Assembly (NCBI GenBank): GCA_947167155.1
Contig: CAMVHB010000003.1
Coordinates: 1 to 64,000 of the forward strand
DNA length: 64,000 nucleotides
DNA from: an uncultured Lachnospiraceae bacterium
GTDB lineage: Bacteria; Bacillota; Clostridia; Lachnospirales; Lachnospiraceae
Reading direction: 5' to 3'
The position numbers were made by a program, and so were the translations under genes. Below, piece after piece: positions 25,398-34,224 of this stretch. Position 1 is the first letter of the stretch. Each line of letters opens with the position of its first letter. Below the pieces are notes generated by a model. It ran no database searches. It worked only from the letters and a program-made list of their open reading frames with translations, and had not been told where the DNA came from.

Positions 25398-28052
25398 TCA
25401 GAGCTTTTCCAACCGGCTCATGAGATCGTCATACATCTTTTGATACTTTTCTCTCTTTTCCTTTTCAGCTGCGACCTTTTCGGCAGGTGCTTTTGAAAGG
25501 AAGCGTTCGTTTGAGAGCATTGAATCGGAACGCTTCAGCTCTGCAAGAAGACGTTCCTTCTCCTTTGTGAGTCGCTCCTTCTCTTTCTCAATATCAACAA
25601 GCTCTGCAATGGGAAGATAAAGTGTCGCGCCGGCAATACCCTGTGAAACGCAGGAATCGATGTCGCCTTCCACCTCACTTGTTTTCTTAAGTACGCTGAT
25701 GCCGCTCGTCCCGGCAAGAGTCGAGATCAAAAGGCTGTTGTCAGTGAAGGTTTCTCTTATATTTTTTTCCTCAGATACCGCGTATACATGAACCTTCTTT
25801 GAAGGCGGCACGTTCATTTCCGTCCGCACGTTCCTGACGGCACGCACGAAATCCTTGATATGGGAATAGGCTTCCTCATCCTTTTGGAAGCTGAGCGTCT
25901 TTGAATATGAAGGCCAGGAAGCCGTCATTATTGTATCGCACTCTGGATGAAGGGTGCAGTAAATCTCCTCTGTAATGAAGGGCATGAAGGGATGAAGGAG
26001 CTTCAGTGCTCTTGAAAGAACCTCCCTCAAGGTAAAGAGCGCCGCGTTCTTTGACTCCTCGCCCTCCTTGCCGTAGATCCTCGATTTGACTGATTCAATA
26101 TACCAGTCGCAGAACTCATCCCAGAGGAAATCATATACCTTCTGGACCGCGATGCCGAGTTCAAACCTGTCGAGGTTTTCCGTGACGTCTTTTGCAAGCG
26201 TGTTTACGAGAGATATTATCCATCTGTCAGCTGTCGTGAAATCGCGGTCAAAGGGAAGTTCTATCTCACCGTCCGGAAGGTTCATCATGATGAACCTTGA
26301 AGCGTTCCATATCTTGTTTGCAAAATTCCTTGAATTTTCAACCTTTTCCCAGTAGAAGCGCATATCGTTGCCGGGGGAATTGCCGGTTATGAGCGTGAGT
26401 CTCAGGGCATCGGCGCCGTATTTTGAGATGACCTCAAGCGGATCGATACCGTTGCCAAGTGATTTTGACATCTTTCTTCCGAGGCTGTCCCGGATCAGGC
26501 CGTGGATCATCACTGTATGGAAAGGGCATTTTCCGGTCTGCTCATAGCCGGAGAAGACCATCCTCACTACCCAGAAAAAGATAATGTCATAGCCTGTCAC
26601 GAGCACATCCGTAGGATAGAAATACTCATATTCCGGAGTCTTCTCAGGCCAGCCGAGTGTTGAGAAGGGCCAGAGCGCCGAAGAAAACCATGTATCAAGC
26701 GTATCCGGATCCTGAGTGATGTTCATCTTCCTGCAGCGGGGGCAGATCTTCGGTGCCTTTTCGGAAGGCGCTACCACAATATGCCCGCAGTCTGCGCACT
26801 GATAAGCCGGTATCCTGTGTCCCCACCAGAGCTGTCTTGAAATACACCAGTCCTTGATATTTTCAAGCCAGTGAACATAAACTTTTGAGAACCTTTGGGG
26901 AACAAAGGTGAGATCCCCGTTCTTTACCGCATCAAGCGCGGGGCGGGCCATCTCATCCATCTTCACGAACCACTGAGGTTTGATCATGGGCTCGATATCC
27001 GTACGGCATCTGTCGTGGGTACCGACATTGTGCTCGATGTCCTCGACCTTTTTCAAAAGCCCTTCTTTTTGAAGCCTCTCGACTATCCTCTCTCTGGCTT
27101 CAAGTCTGTCAAGTCCTTCATACTCTCCGCCGTTTTCGTTTATGGTCCCGTCGTCGTTTAAGATGTTGATCTCCGGAAGGTCGTGCCTCTTTCCCACCTC
27201 AAAGTCGTTGGGGTCGTGGGCGGGAGTGATCTTTACGATGCCGGTCCCGAATTCCATATCAACATAATCATCCTCGATCACGGGTATTTCTTTTCCCACA
27301 ATGGGAAGGATTACCTTCTTTCCGACAAGCTTTTTGTAGCGCTTGTCCTTCGGATTCACGGCTACCGCCGTGTCTCCGAGCATGGTCTCCGGACGGGTTG
27401 TCGCGATCTCAATATACTTCCCTTCTTCGCCTGCGATAGGATAAAGTATGTGCCAGAAATGTCCCTTCTTTTCAACATACTCAACCTCTGCGTCACTTAT
27501 GGTGGTCCTGCAGACAGGGCACCAGTTTATTATCCTCTTGCCCTTGTATATATAACCTTTTTCATAAAGACTGATAAATACCTTCTCAACAGCCTTTGAG
27601 CACCCCTCATCCATTGTGAAGCGCTCACGATCCCAGTCTGCGGAGGAGCCAAGCTTCTTGAGCTGGTTGTCTATACGCCCCTGGTACTCTTTCTTCCATT
27701 CCCAGGCCTTTTCGAGAAACCCTTCTCTTCCGAGGTCATCCTTTGAGATCCCCTGCTCCTTCAGGGCATTGATGATCTTGACCTCCGTGGATATGGCCGC
27801 ATGATCGGTTCCGGGCTGCCAGAGCGCCTCGTAGCCCTGCATGCGCTTCATCCTGATCAGAATGTCCTGCATCGTCTCATCAAGTGCGTGCCCCATATGA
27901 AGCTGTCCTGTGATATTCGGCGGCGGCATCACGATGGTGAAGGGCTTTTTGCTCTTATCAACCTTTGCGTGGAAATATCCGTTCTTCTCCCATTTCTTGT
28001 ACAGTCGTTCCTCAATCTCGGAAGGATCGTAGGTCTTTTTCAGTTCTTTCAA
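25398..28052 (-). CDS. valS: Valyl-tRNA synthetase
   Basis: This 884-residue class Ia synthetase charges tRNA-Val. The HIGH-type motif is PNITGQLHMGHALD, the KMSKS loop is GRKMSKSLGN, a central CP1 editing domain contains the ATTRPETMLGDTAV motif, and a C-terminal coiled coil closes the protein. The start codon is TTG at 28052, overlapping the stop of the small HTH gene (TTGA), with AAAGGA about nine bases upstream. No T-box is present, unusual for a synthetase gene of this group; it is instead the last gene of a glycosyltransferase transcript. Confidence 0.97.
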   Translation of the reverse strand: MKELKKTYDPSEIEERLYKKWEKNGYFHAKVDKSKKPFTIVMPPPNITGQLHMGHALDETMQDILIRMKRMQGYEALWQPGTDHAAISTEVKIINALKEQGISKDDLGREGFLEKAWEWKKEYQGRIDNQLKKLGSSADWDRERFTMDEGCSKAVEKVFISLYEKGYIYKGKRIINWCPVCRTTISDAEVEYVEKKGHFWHILYPIAGEEGKYIEIATTRPETMLGDTAVAVNPKDKRYKKLVGKKVILPIVGKEIPVIEDDYVDMEFGTGIVKITPAHDPNDFEVGKRHDLPEINILNDDGTINENGGEYEGLDRLEARERIVERLQKEGLLKKVEDIEHNVGTHDRCRTDIEPMIKPQWFVKMDEMARPALDAVKNGDLTFVPQRFSKVYVHWLENIKDWCISRQLWWGHRIPAYQCADCGHIVVAPSEKAPKICPRCRKMNITQDPDTLDTWFSSALWPFSTLGWPEKTPEYEYFYPTDVLVTGYDIIFFWVVRMVFSGYEQTGKCPFHTVMIHGLIRDSLGRKMSKSLGNGIDPLEVISKYGADALRLTLITGNSPGNDMRFYWEKVENSRNFANKIWNASRFIMMNLPDGEIELPFDRDFTTADRWIISLVNTLAKDVTENLDRFELGIAVQKVYDFLWDEFCDWYIESVKSRIYGKEGEESKNAALFTLREVLSRALKLLHPFMPFITEEIYCTLHPECDTIMTASWPSYSKTLSFQKDEEAYSHIKDFVRAVRNVRTEMNVPPSKKVHVYAVSEEKNIRETFTDNSLLISTLAGTSGISVLKKTSEVEGDIDSCVSQGIAGATLYLPIAELVDIEKEKERLTKEKERLLAELKRSDSMLSNERFLSKAPAEKVAAEKEKREKYQKMYDDLMSRLEKL

Positions 28053-28318
28053 TTTTCGTTGTCCTTTCCAATTATTTTGCCGTCCTTGCCCTCTTCTTTG
28101 TCCGAAATTTCGGCATTTTTCCGGTTCTTCTTTTCCTTCTTCAGATTCACGGCATTGGCCTTGAATTCCATAAGCTCCAGAAGATAAGCAGGCATCTTCC
28201 TGGAGCCAAGCTCCCAGTCCTGAACCGTCCTGTAAGGAATGTTGAAATACTGGCAGAATTCCCTTCTGTTCATTCCCGTCCTGTTCCTGAGCTCCAGAAG
28301 CTTTTCTCTTTCATTCAT
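28049..28318 (-). CDS. Small helix-turn-helix (XRE-like) protein with basic C-terminus
   Basis: This 89-residue protein has an N-terminal HTH similar to Cro/CI or phage-antitoxin types: RNRTGMNRREFCQYF, then YRTVQDWELGSRKMPAYLLEL as recognition and following helices. The tail (about 60-89) is very rich in Lys and Asn. The start is ATG 28318, preceded by GGGAGGA eleven bases upstream; the frame could also begin at GTG 28339. It overlaps valS by four bases, so it probably affects valS translation through coupling. DNA target unknown; it could regulate this operon. Confidence 0.8.
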   Translation of the reverse strand: MNEREKLLELRNRTGMNRREFCQYFNIPYRTVQDWELGSRKMPAYLLELMEFKANAVNLKKEKKNRKNAEISDKEEGKDGKIIGKDNEN

Positions 28319-28339
28319 GAATAATAATTCCTCCCACAC

Positions 28340-29317
28340 TCAGGCAAACAGCCGAAACCAAAGATCATGGTGATTGCGCCCGATATTATTTTCCTTCAGG
28401 AATCTCATCCTTTCGGATTTCTTCATCCGGTCAATATCCAGAAATCCGGACAACACTTTTCCCGCCTCATCCGGAATATCCTCAAAACAAAGCATAGCCT
28501 TTGCGAGACGCTTCTTTTTTTCCATAAACTCCCTTTTGTCCTTTTTGAAACTCCCGGAAAGGATCTCTGAAAGGTTTCTTCTTATCTTTGCCGCTTTGCT
28601 CTCTCCCCCGGCTCCAACCGCATTTTCCTCATGCTGCCGGTAAAAAAGAGTGGGCTCGTTCAAAAAGCTCAAGTGTCCGAAAACCGAGGCTATCATGAGA
28701 AGATAATGGTCATGCATCTCTATGAGTTCAAGCGATCCGGCGTCATGTGACTTCACTCTTCCGGAAAGGTATTTTTCCCGAAGTGCCCTGTTGAAGCACA
28801 TCGTGCAGCCGGGAGCGACGTTGTCTATCAAAATCTGCCGAAAGTCGGTGCGTTCTCCGGAAAGACCGTTCATTTCGAGGAAGGACGGGCTCATGACCAT
28901 AAGCTCACTGTCCGTAACCTCTGCGTCTGAAAATACAAGGAGAGGCAGATCATCTCCGTACTTCTCCCGAAGTTCATCAAGTCTTTGCTTTTCCCTGCTG
29001 ATCTTGGATGAAAACCAGACATCATCCTGATCACAGAGAAAATATGTGTCCGCCTCAGTACTTTCAATGAGAAAAAGAAAATTTCCCTTAGCTCCTCCGC
29101 CTTCCTTCGTTGGTCTTGTCAGCCTGTGGATGGGGAGCCCGGAACGGAGTATTTCGTCAGCTATTATCTTTCCGGTTGCATCAGATGAACCGTCATCGGA
29201 TACAACTATGTCAAACCCGGGATGGTCCTGGTCTCTGAGTGAGGAAAGAAGATCCGGCAGATAATGCTCTCCGTTATATACCGCAAGAAGCACTGCTGTA
29301 TCATACTTCCCTTTCAT
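28340..29317 (-). CDS. Family 2 glycosyltransferase
   Basis: This 325-residue GT-A enzyme transfers a sugar from a nucleotide donor. The N-terminal signature is LLAVYNGEHYLPDLLSSL followed by VVSDDGSSDATG and the metal motif CDQDD (about 96-100). The family resembles rhamnosyl- and other surface-polysaccharide transferases. It overlaps the preceding transferase gene by ATGA. The C-terminal half is charged (KKDKREFMEKKKR) and lacks membrane helices, so it is probably peripheral to the membrane. Confidence 0.9.
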   Translation of the reverse strand: MKGKYDTAVLLAVYNGEHYLPDLLSSLRDQDHPGFDIVVSDDGSSDATGKIIADEILRSGLPIHRLTRPTKEGGGAKGNFLFLIESTEADTYFLCDQDDVWFSSKISREKQRLDELREKYGDDLPLLVFSDAEVTDSELMVMSPSFLEMNGLSGERTDFRQILIDNVAPGCTMCFNRALREKYLSGRVKSHDAGSLELIEMHDHYLLMIASVFGHLSFLNEPTLFYRQHEENAVGAGGESKAAKIRRNLSEILSGSFKKDKREFMEKKKRLAKAMLCFEDIPDEAGKVLSGFLDIDRMKKSERMRFLKENNIGRNHHDLWFRLFA

Positions 29318-30243
29318 TTCCCGGGCGCTGTCCTTCCAAAACCGTACCCTGTCTTCGTTCTTGCCTTGTATATCACATTTTCTCCAACCACCACAGGGTG
29401 AGCCATTGCTGTGAGCATCTTCTTTATGACATTTCCCTTCCGAAAGCCGCTCTTTACAAAAAGAGTTTTTCTGAGTGTCGATATCTCTTTTTCCGACATT
29501 ATCTCTTTTCCTGAAAGGATATCAAGGAACTCAAAGCAGGAGCGGTCCGTAGCGCTGCTATCCGCCGAAAGATTGCCCCCTGTGTCTATATGGTGATAAA
29601 GCGGCTCATCAAGAAACACGCCCGTAACACCCTGTTTCATCAAAAGGAGCCAGAGAAAGAAATCGTCCGAGCCATTCTCCTTAAGGATATTTTCCTTCCA
29701 GAGATCAGGGATCAGTGACCGTTTGATAAGGCACTGTCCGGGGGATATTATCTGTGTCCCTACTCTGATATAAGTATCAAAATCCCACATCAAAGCCCTG
29801 TGCGATGCAGTCCGCACCAGCTTCTGCTTCTCATTTCCAAAATCAATGAGGGCATTTGAGATAATTACCGCATCCTCGCCTTCATGCTTTTCTGCTTCCT
29901 CAAGAAAGGCGTACAGGGCATCATAACGGAGAACATCATCCTGATCCAGGAATAATACATATTCTCCCTTTGCCTTTGAAAGCCCGTGTACCCGGGAGCC
30001 GTGGATCCCGATATTCTTCGCGTTTGCTACCGTATGCCAGTTTTTCTTTCCGGAATTGATGCCCGTAAGCACCGGATCTATCCCGGGAGAATCATTTACA
30101 AGGATCACCTCGATGGAATGTGATGTCTTTTTTTCCTCATTCATCTTCCGAAGATAATTCTCGTTGTCGCATATCGAGCCCTGCCACGTTTTCATATAAG
30201 CATTCCCGTCATAGAAAGGAGTAATGACAGAAACCTTTGCCAT
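29314..30243 (-). CDS. Family 2 glycosyltransferase
   Basis: This 309-residue GT-A protein has the usual N-terminus (VSVITPFYDGNAY), nucleotide-binding VILVNDSPG and metal-binding LDQDD (about 103-107). The cytoplasmic domain has no membrane helix. AAGGAGAGC stands about eight bases before its ATG, and it begins one base after the DUF4422 gene. It should add a sugar to the same surface glycan as its neighbours; donor and acceptor cannot be read from sequence. Confidence 0.9.
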   Translation of the reverse strand: MAKVSVITPFYDGNAYMKTWQGSICDNENYLRKMNEEKKTSHSIEVILVNDSPGIDPVLTGINSGKKNWHTVANAKNIGIHGSRVHGLSKAKGEYVLFLDQDDVLRYDALYAFLEEAEKHEGEDAVIISNALIDFGNEKQKLVRTASHRALMWDFDTYIRVGTQIISPGQCLIKRSLIPDLWKENILKENGSDDFFLWLLLMKQGVTGVFLDEPLYHHIDTGGNLSADSSATDRSCFEFLDILSGKEIMSEKEISTLRKTLFVKSGFRKGNVIKKMLTAMAHPVVVGENVIYKARTKTGYGFGRTAPGK

Positions 30244-30244
30244 T

Positions 30245-31060
30245 TCAAAAGCTCTCCTTGTATTTTTTCTTAAAGAATTTCGCGGATAGAAAGGCCGTGC
30301 CTTTTTTCAACCAGTTCACTCTTTCAGTCGACTTCACCGGGATCTCAACGATAGAAAGATCACTATGCTTTGCAAGCCATACATTGAACAGGATCTCTGA
30401 AACCCGCCCGTAGAGCCTTCTTTCAAACGCGCTCCCGTTCTGTCCGGGAAGAGGCCTTTTTTCAAGCTCAAAGAGAATATCAAAGAGGAAGTTGCAATAT
30501 TTGAGGAAGATGTCCCTCTTCATCACGAGCATGTTGAACATATAACCCCAGGTCCTTCCATACACCTCTACAGCAGCATGCTCATACTCAGGATGCCTTT
30601 CCCTTATCACAGAAAGCGCCTCATCAAGGTGCGATCTGTCAAGTGTATTTGCATAATGTGAATAAAGAGTCTCGATATAATACCTTCTCTTTCCCGGCAC
30701 TATGGCGTCATGAGTCAAAAGGAGCTTGTCTATCAAGTCTTTTGAAAGTCCCTTGAAATACCTTCTGTAATGCACAAGCCCGAGAGCCTCTGCTTCACTG
30801 TTTTTGCTGAGCCAGTAAAGACCTGTGAGCTCACAAAAGCCCGGATTCTTTTCTGAAATATTGACACCGCTATCATCACGCCTCATGGGAGAAAATCCCG
30901 ATGGTGCCTCTCCCTCCGGTCGAATGACTTCAGTTCCCTTTATAAACAGAGGGTTTGAAACCGCTGCGCCTACAAAAAGCGGAATATAAGCGCCATCCGA
31001 GGCTAGTTCCATCGGGATGGCGCATGGTTTGTGGATCGCAATGATGATTTCAACTGTCAT
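30245..31060 (-). CDS. DUF4422 glycosyltransferase
   Basis: This 271-residue protein has the DUF4422 pattern. The N-terminus is VEIIIAIHKP, the conserved sequence FCELTGLYWLSKN lies near residues 70-82, and LGLVHYRRYF follows. Members are capsule or surface-polysaccharide transferases. No signal peptide or membrane helix is visible. A -10 box stands seven bases before the ATG and no ribosome site exists, so translation is probably from a leaderless mRNA. This promoter sits inside the larger trxB-to-valS run of genes. Confidence 0.88.
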   Translation of the reverse strand: MTVEIIIAIHKPCAIPMELASDGAYIPLFVGAAVSNPLFIKGTEVIRPEGEAPSGFSPMRRDDSGVNISEKNPGFCELTGLYWLSKNSEAEALGLVHYRRYFKGLSKDLIDKLLLTHDAIVPGKRRYYIETLYSHYANTLDRSHLDEALSVIRERHPEYEHAAVEVYGRTWGYMFNMLVMKRDIFLKYCNFLFDILFELEKRPLPGQNGSAFERRLYGRVSEILFNVWLAKHSDLSIVEIPVKSTERVNWLKKGTAFLSAKFFKKKYKESF

Positions 31061-31067
31061 GCGAGTG

Positions 31068-31076
31068 AGTATAGCA
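31068..31076 (-). promoter_or_regulatory. Extended -10 promoter for the DUF4422 gene, leaderless
   Basis: On the minus strand TGC-TATACT (31068-31076) ends seven bases before ATG 31060. The 73-base gap between the upstream glycosyltransferase gene and DUF4422 has room for this promoter but holds no Shine-Dalgarno sequence. The -35 region is weak. Confidence 0.55.
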
Positions 31077-31133
31077 CACCTTGCGTCTATTTTTCATCCA
31101 CTAGATTTTGTAGCCAGAGCGTGCAAAAAGAGA

Positions 31134-32228
31134 CTATATAGATGTTTGAAGTGAAAACTGCTGATCATAGAAATCCATAAGCCTTTCGGCCTGGACTTTG
31201 ATATCGAAACGATCTGAAAGAACGGGAGGCTTCTCATACCTCTTCTCCTCAGCTATGACCTTTGCCCAAAAGGAATGAGGCTTTTCCAGGGAAACAAAGT
31301 CCACACTTCCCGATATATCAGCTTCCCTTGTAATTGAATCTGAGAATACACAGGGAAGTCCGTTTGCCTGGGCCTCAACTCCCGAGACCGGAAGCCCCTC
31401 GTAAAGAGATGTAAAAACAAAACAATCAAGCGCGGAAAGAAAGGACGGCATGTCCTTCACCGGTCCCAAAAAGATCACGCTGTTTGAAACAGAGAGTTCT
31501 GCCGAAAGAAGCTGAAGAAAATCCTTTTTTTCACCCTCTCCTGCAATGAGGAGCAGGGCATTTGGCATCAAGCCCTTCAGTTCTGCAAAATCCCTTATCA
31601 GGTGGGCCTGATTCTTCTGCGTACAGAGCCTGCCTGCGGTCCCCACGACGAATTCATTTCCGATAGAATATCTCTTTCTGAATTCAGAACGTTTTTCCTC
31701 ATCAAAGGAAAACTTTTTGTAATCGATCGCGTTATTTATGACAAAGAATGGTTTTTCTCTGAAAAGGAACCTTCCGGCATTTTCAGAGCAGGCCGCATTT
31801 ACCGTAGCATAAGAATTTCCCATTTTGAGAAGAGGGATATTCCTGATGGCGTGAAGCGTATTGTCAGCTGCGTGATCCTGGTGACTGTGCTGTATCCTCA
31901 CCAAAATCCCTGCTTTTTTTGCCTCGGAAAGATAAAGAAAGGAAGCGTTTGCCATGCTTGAGTGGACTATATCATAGTTTCCAAAAGACAGTATCCTTTT
32001 GTACTTTTCCTTTATGGTACCGGCTGTCTTCAGAGAAAAGTGCGGCATCAGAAAAACCTTTGCTCCCAGCCCTTCAGCCATTTTCCCGACTGAGATGTCA
32101 TTCATTTCGTGGACAACAAAATCAAAGGCATACCGATCTCTGTCGATATGCCGAAGATAATTAAGAAACAGATTTTCTATCCCTCCGCTCACATTCATGG
32201 TCGGAAGGATCATAAGTACCTTTCTCAT
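31134..32228 (-). CDS. Family 4 (GT-B) glycosyltransferase
   Basis: This 364-residue protein has the GT-B layout. Its N-terminal acceptor domain starts VLMILPTMNVSGGIENL. The C-terminal nucleotide-sugar domain carries VGTAGRLCTQKNQ (about 195-207) and the EX7E-type donor motif FTSLYEGLPVSGVEAQ (about 275-290). It overlaps arcC by ATGA. Typical products of such genes are capsule or exopolysaccharide units. Donor sugar not determinable. Confidence 0.92.
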   Translation of the reverse strand: MRKVLMILPTMNVSGGIENLFLNYLRHIDRDRYAFDFVVHEMNDISVGKMAEGLGAKVFLMPHFSLKTAGTIKEKYKRILSFGNYDIVHSSMANASFLYLSEAKKAGILVRIQHSHQDHAADNTLHAIRNIPLLKMGNSYATVNAACSENAGRFLFREKPFFVINNAIDYKKFSFDEEKRSEFRKRYSIGNEFVVGTAGRLCTQKNQAHLIRDFAELKGLMPNALLLIAGEGEKKDFLQLLSAELSVSNSVIFLGPVKDMPSFLSALDCFVFTSLYEGLPVSGVEAQANGLPCVFSDSITREADISGSVDFVSLEKPHSFWAKVIAEEKRYEKPPVLSDRFDIKVQAERLMDFYDQQFSLQTSI

Positions 32229-33166
32229 TTCAATGTGATGAGAGTCCCCTGCTCTCCTGCGAGGAAGGAGGTCTTCACCTCTGAAAGCTTTGCTACGAGA
32301 ACCTTTCTGACCGCTGAATCTCCTATATAATCGATCGCGGCGGAAATCTTCGGTTTCATAGTTCCTTCACCGAACTCTCCGGCCTCCATATATCTCTTCG
32401 CGTCAGAAACATTCATATAATCAAGAGGCTTTTCATCAGCTTTTCCGAAATTCAGGCATACTTTCTCAGTCCCTGTAAGGAAGATAAGCATATCCGCGTT
32501 CAAAAGCTCAGCCATCCTGCCTGCAGCGATATCCTTCTCTATCACGGCGGAAGCGCCCTTAAGACGGTTTTCCTGGGCGAGTACCGGAATGCCGCCTCCT
32601 CCGCAGGCGATGACAACCTGTCCCGCATCAAGGAGCGCTTCGATCGCCTCTATCTCAATTATCTCCAGAGGCTGGGGAGAAGCAACTATACGACGATATG
32701 TTCCGTCCTCAAGGCTTTGCACATGATTTCCCTTTTTCTCCTCCGCTTCAGCCTCCTCTTTCGAAAGCTTTCTTCCCATCACCTTTGTGGGGCGATAGAA
32801 GGCCTCGTCATAAGGGTCAACCGTAACCTGAGTAAGAACGGTGGAAACCGTATTTATCATCCCTCTTGAGAGAAGCTCTGAGCGGATAGCGTTCTGAAGG
32901 TCGTAACCTATATAGCCCTGGCTCATAGCAGATGCGACGCTCATGGGAGTATTCGTATATTCCGGATGGTTCTTTGAAAATTCGTTCAGGGCAGCATGTA
33001 TCATTGATACCTGAGGACCGTTTGAATGAGTGATCGCCACCGAATAGCCCTGCTCTATGAAATCACATACCGATACCGCGCTCTTCTTTGCTGCCTCCTG
33101 CTGCTGTGGAAGCGTGGTGCCAAGAGCCTCATGTCCGAGAGCTATCACTACCCTTTTCTTTTTCAT
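32225..33166 (-). CDS. arcC: Carbamate kinase
   Basis: This 313-residue enzyme makes ATP from carbamoyl phosphate and ADP (or the reverse). Carbamate-kinase landmarks are present: VVIALGHEAL at the N-terminus, THSNGPQVS, the long insert with VMGRKLSKEEAE, VIACGGGGIPV and the C-terminal MKPKISAAIDY. Length is typical. It is coupled by ATGA to trxB upstream and a glycosyltransferase downstream. No arginine deiminase or ornithine carbamoyltransferase gene is near, so its pathway here is not clear. Confidence 0.95.
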   Translation of the reverse strand: MKKKRVVIALGHEALGTTLPQQQEAAKKSAVSVCDFIEQGYSVAITHSNGPQVSMIHAALNEFSKNHPEYTNTPMSVASAMSQGYIGYDLQNAIRSELLSRGMINTVSTVLTQVTVDPYDEAFYRPTKVMGRKLSKEEAEAEEKKGNHVQSLEDGTYRRIVASPQPLEIIEIEAIEALLDAGQVVIACGGGGIPVLAQENRLKGASAVIEKDIAAGRMAELLNADMLIFLTGTEKVCLNFGKADEKPLDYMNVSDAKRYMEAGEFGEGTMKPKISAAIDYIGDSAVRKVLVAKLSEVKTSFLAGEQGTLITLK

Positions 33167-34116
33167 CTCTTTCCCTCCGTAAAATATCTTCCGATCGAAG
33201 TAACCGCATTAGCTCCGTCAGCCGCTGCCGTGATGACCTGGCGCAACGCCTTTGTCCTCACGTCACCTGCCGCAAATATCCCCGGGATCGATGTGACGCA
33301 GCTCTCATCAGCCTTTATATAGCCTGCCTCATCAAGTTCGGGAAGCCCTTTGATCTCCTCGAGGTTCGGCTTGATCCCGACAGCAATGAATACGCCGTTT
33401 ACAGGAAGATCACTCTCCTCCTTGGTCTTCACATTCAAAAGCTTAAGCGACTTCACTGACGCCTCGCCTTCGATTTCATTGACCACGGTATCATAAATGG
33501 GCTCTATCTTTTCATTTGAGAGAAGCTCGTTCTGAAGCGCCTTCACGCCGCGAAACTCATCCCTCCTGTGGATGATGTAGACTTTCTCTGCAAACCTTGA
33601 AAGGTAAATTGCATCCTCAAGCGCAACATCGCCGCCGCCTACCACTGCAACCGTCTTCTTTCTGAAAAAGCCTCCGTCACAGGTAGCACAGTAGCTTACA
33701 CCGGCTCCCGAAAACCTGTCCTCTCCCGGAACCTTCAGCTTTCTATGATCCGCTCCCGTGGCGATGATGACGGACTTTGTAAGGAGCCTTTCCTTTGCAG
33801 TGATGACCGCAAGAAGAGAAAAGCCTGCTTCTTCGCTTTCGGCTCCCTTTGCCTCTTCTATCGCGCTGACGCGGTCCAAAAGCTCCTCTGCCCCAAGTTC
33901 CTTCGCGTGCTCCCTGAATTTTTCTCCGAGCTCCATCCCGCTTATTCCGTTAAGCCCCGGATAATTTGCGACCTCATAGGTCGTCGCGATCTGACCGCCC
34001 CCTGACGGGTTATCCGAAATAACAAGAGCCTGATAACCTGCTCTTGCCGCATATATCGCAGCCGTAAGGCCTGCAGGGCCGTTCCCTATTATGATAATGT
34101 CATATGTCTTTCCCAC
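33163..34116 (-). CDS. trxB: Thioredoxin reductase
   Basis: This 317-residue FAD enzyme passes electrons from NADPH to thioredoxin. Visible are the FAD motif GNGPAG (11-16), the redox pair in CATC (C143, C146), the NADPH motif GGGDVA (about 158-163) and the C-terminal FAD motif FAAGDVR. The start codon is GTG at 34116, five bases after a strong GGGGGG ribosome site. It is the first gene of the run trxB-arcC-GT4. Its partner thioredoxin is probably encoded at 17236. Confidence 0.97.
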   Translation of the reverse strand: MGKTYDIIIIGNGPAGLTAAIYAARAGYQALVISDNPSGGGQIATTYEVANYPGLNGISGMELGEKFREHAKELGAEELLDRVSAIEEAKGAESEEAGFSLLAVITAKERLLTKSVIIATGADHRKLKVPGEDRFSGAGVSYCATCDGGFFRKKTVAVVGGGDVALEDAIYLSRFAEKVYIIHRRDEFRGVKALQNELLSNEKIEPIYDTVVNEIEGEASVKSLKLLNVKTKEESDLPVNGVFIAVGIKPNLEEIKGLPELDEAGYIKADESCVTSIPGIFAAGDVRTKALRQVITAAADGANAVTSIGRYFTEGKR

Positions 34117-34145
34117 GGAGCCCCCCTTTCAAACAATGTTTTTTC

Positions 34146-34173
34146 ATTATAATCTATCTTGGCTTTTTATGAA
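34146..34173 (-). promoter_or_regulatory. trxB promoter
   Basis: On the minus strand TTCATA (34168-34173) is followed after 16 bases by a perfect TATAAT (34146-34151). The leader to GTG 34116 is about 23 nt and carries the ribosome site. It is divergent from the cvfB promoter. Confidence 0.55.
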
Positions 34174-34209
34174 AGCACGGAAAGAATTCTTTATTAATCG
34201 CAAAAGTAA

Positions 34210-34218
34210 TGTTATCAT
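34210..34218 (+). promoter_or_regulatory. Extended -10 promoter of cvfB, leaderless
   Basis: TGT-TATCAT (34210-34218) ends six bases before ATG 34225, so transcription should begin at the start codon itself. No Shine-Dalgarno sequence exists in the A/T-rich upstream bases. Confidence 0.55.
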
Positions 34219-34224
34219 AGCCTC

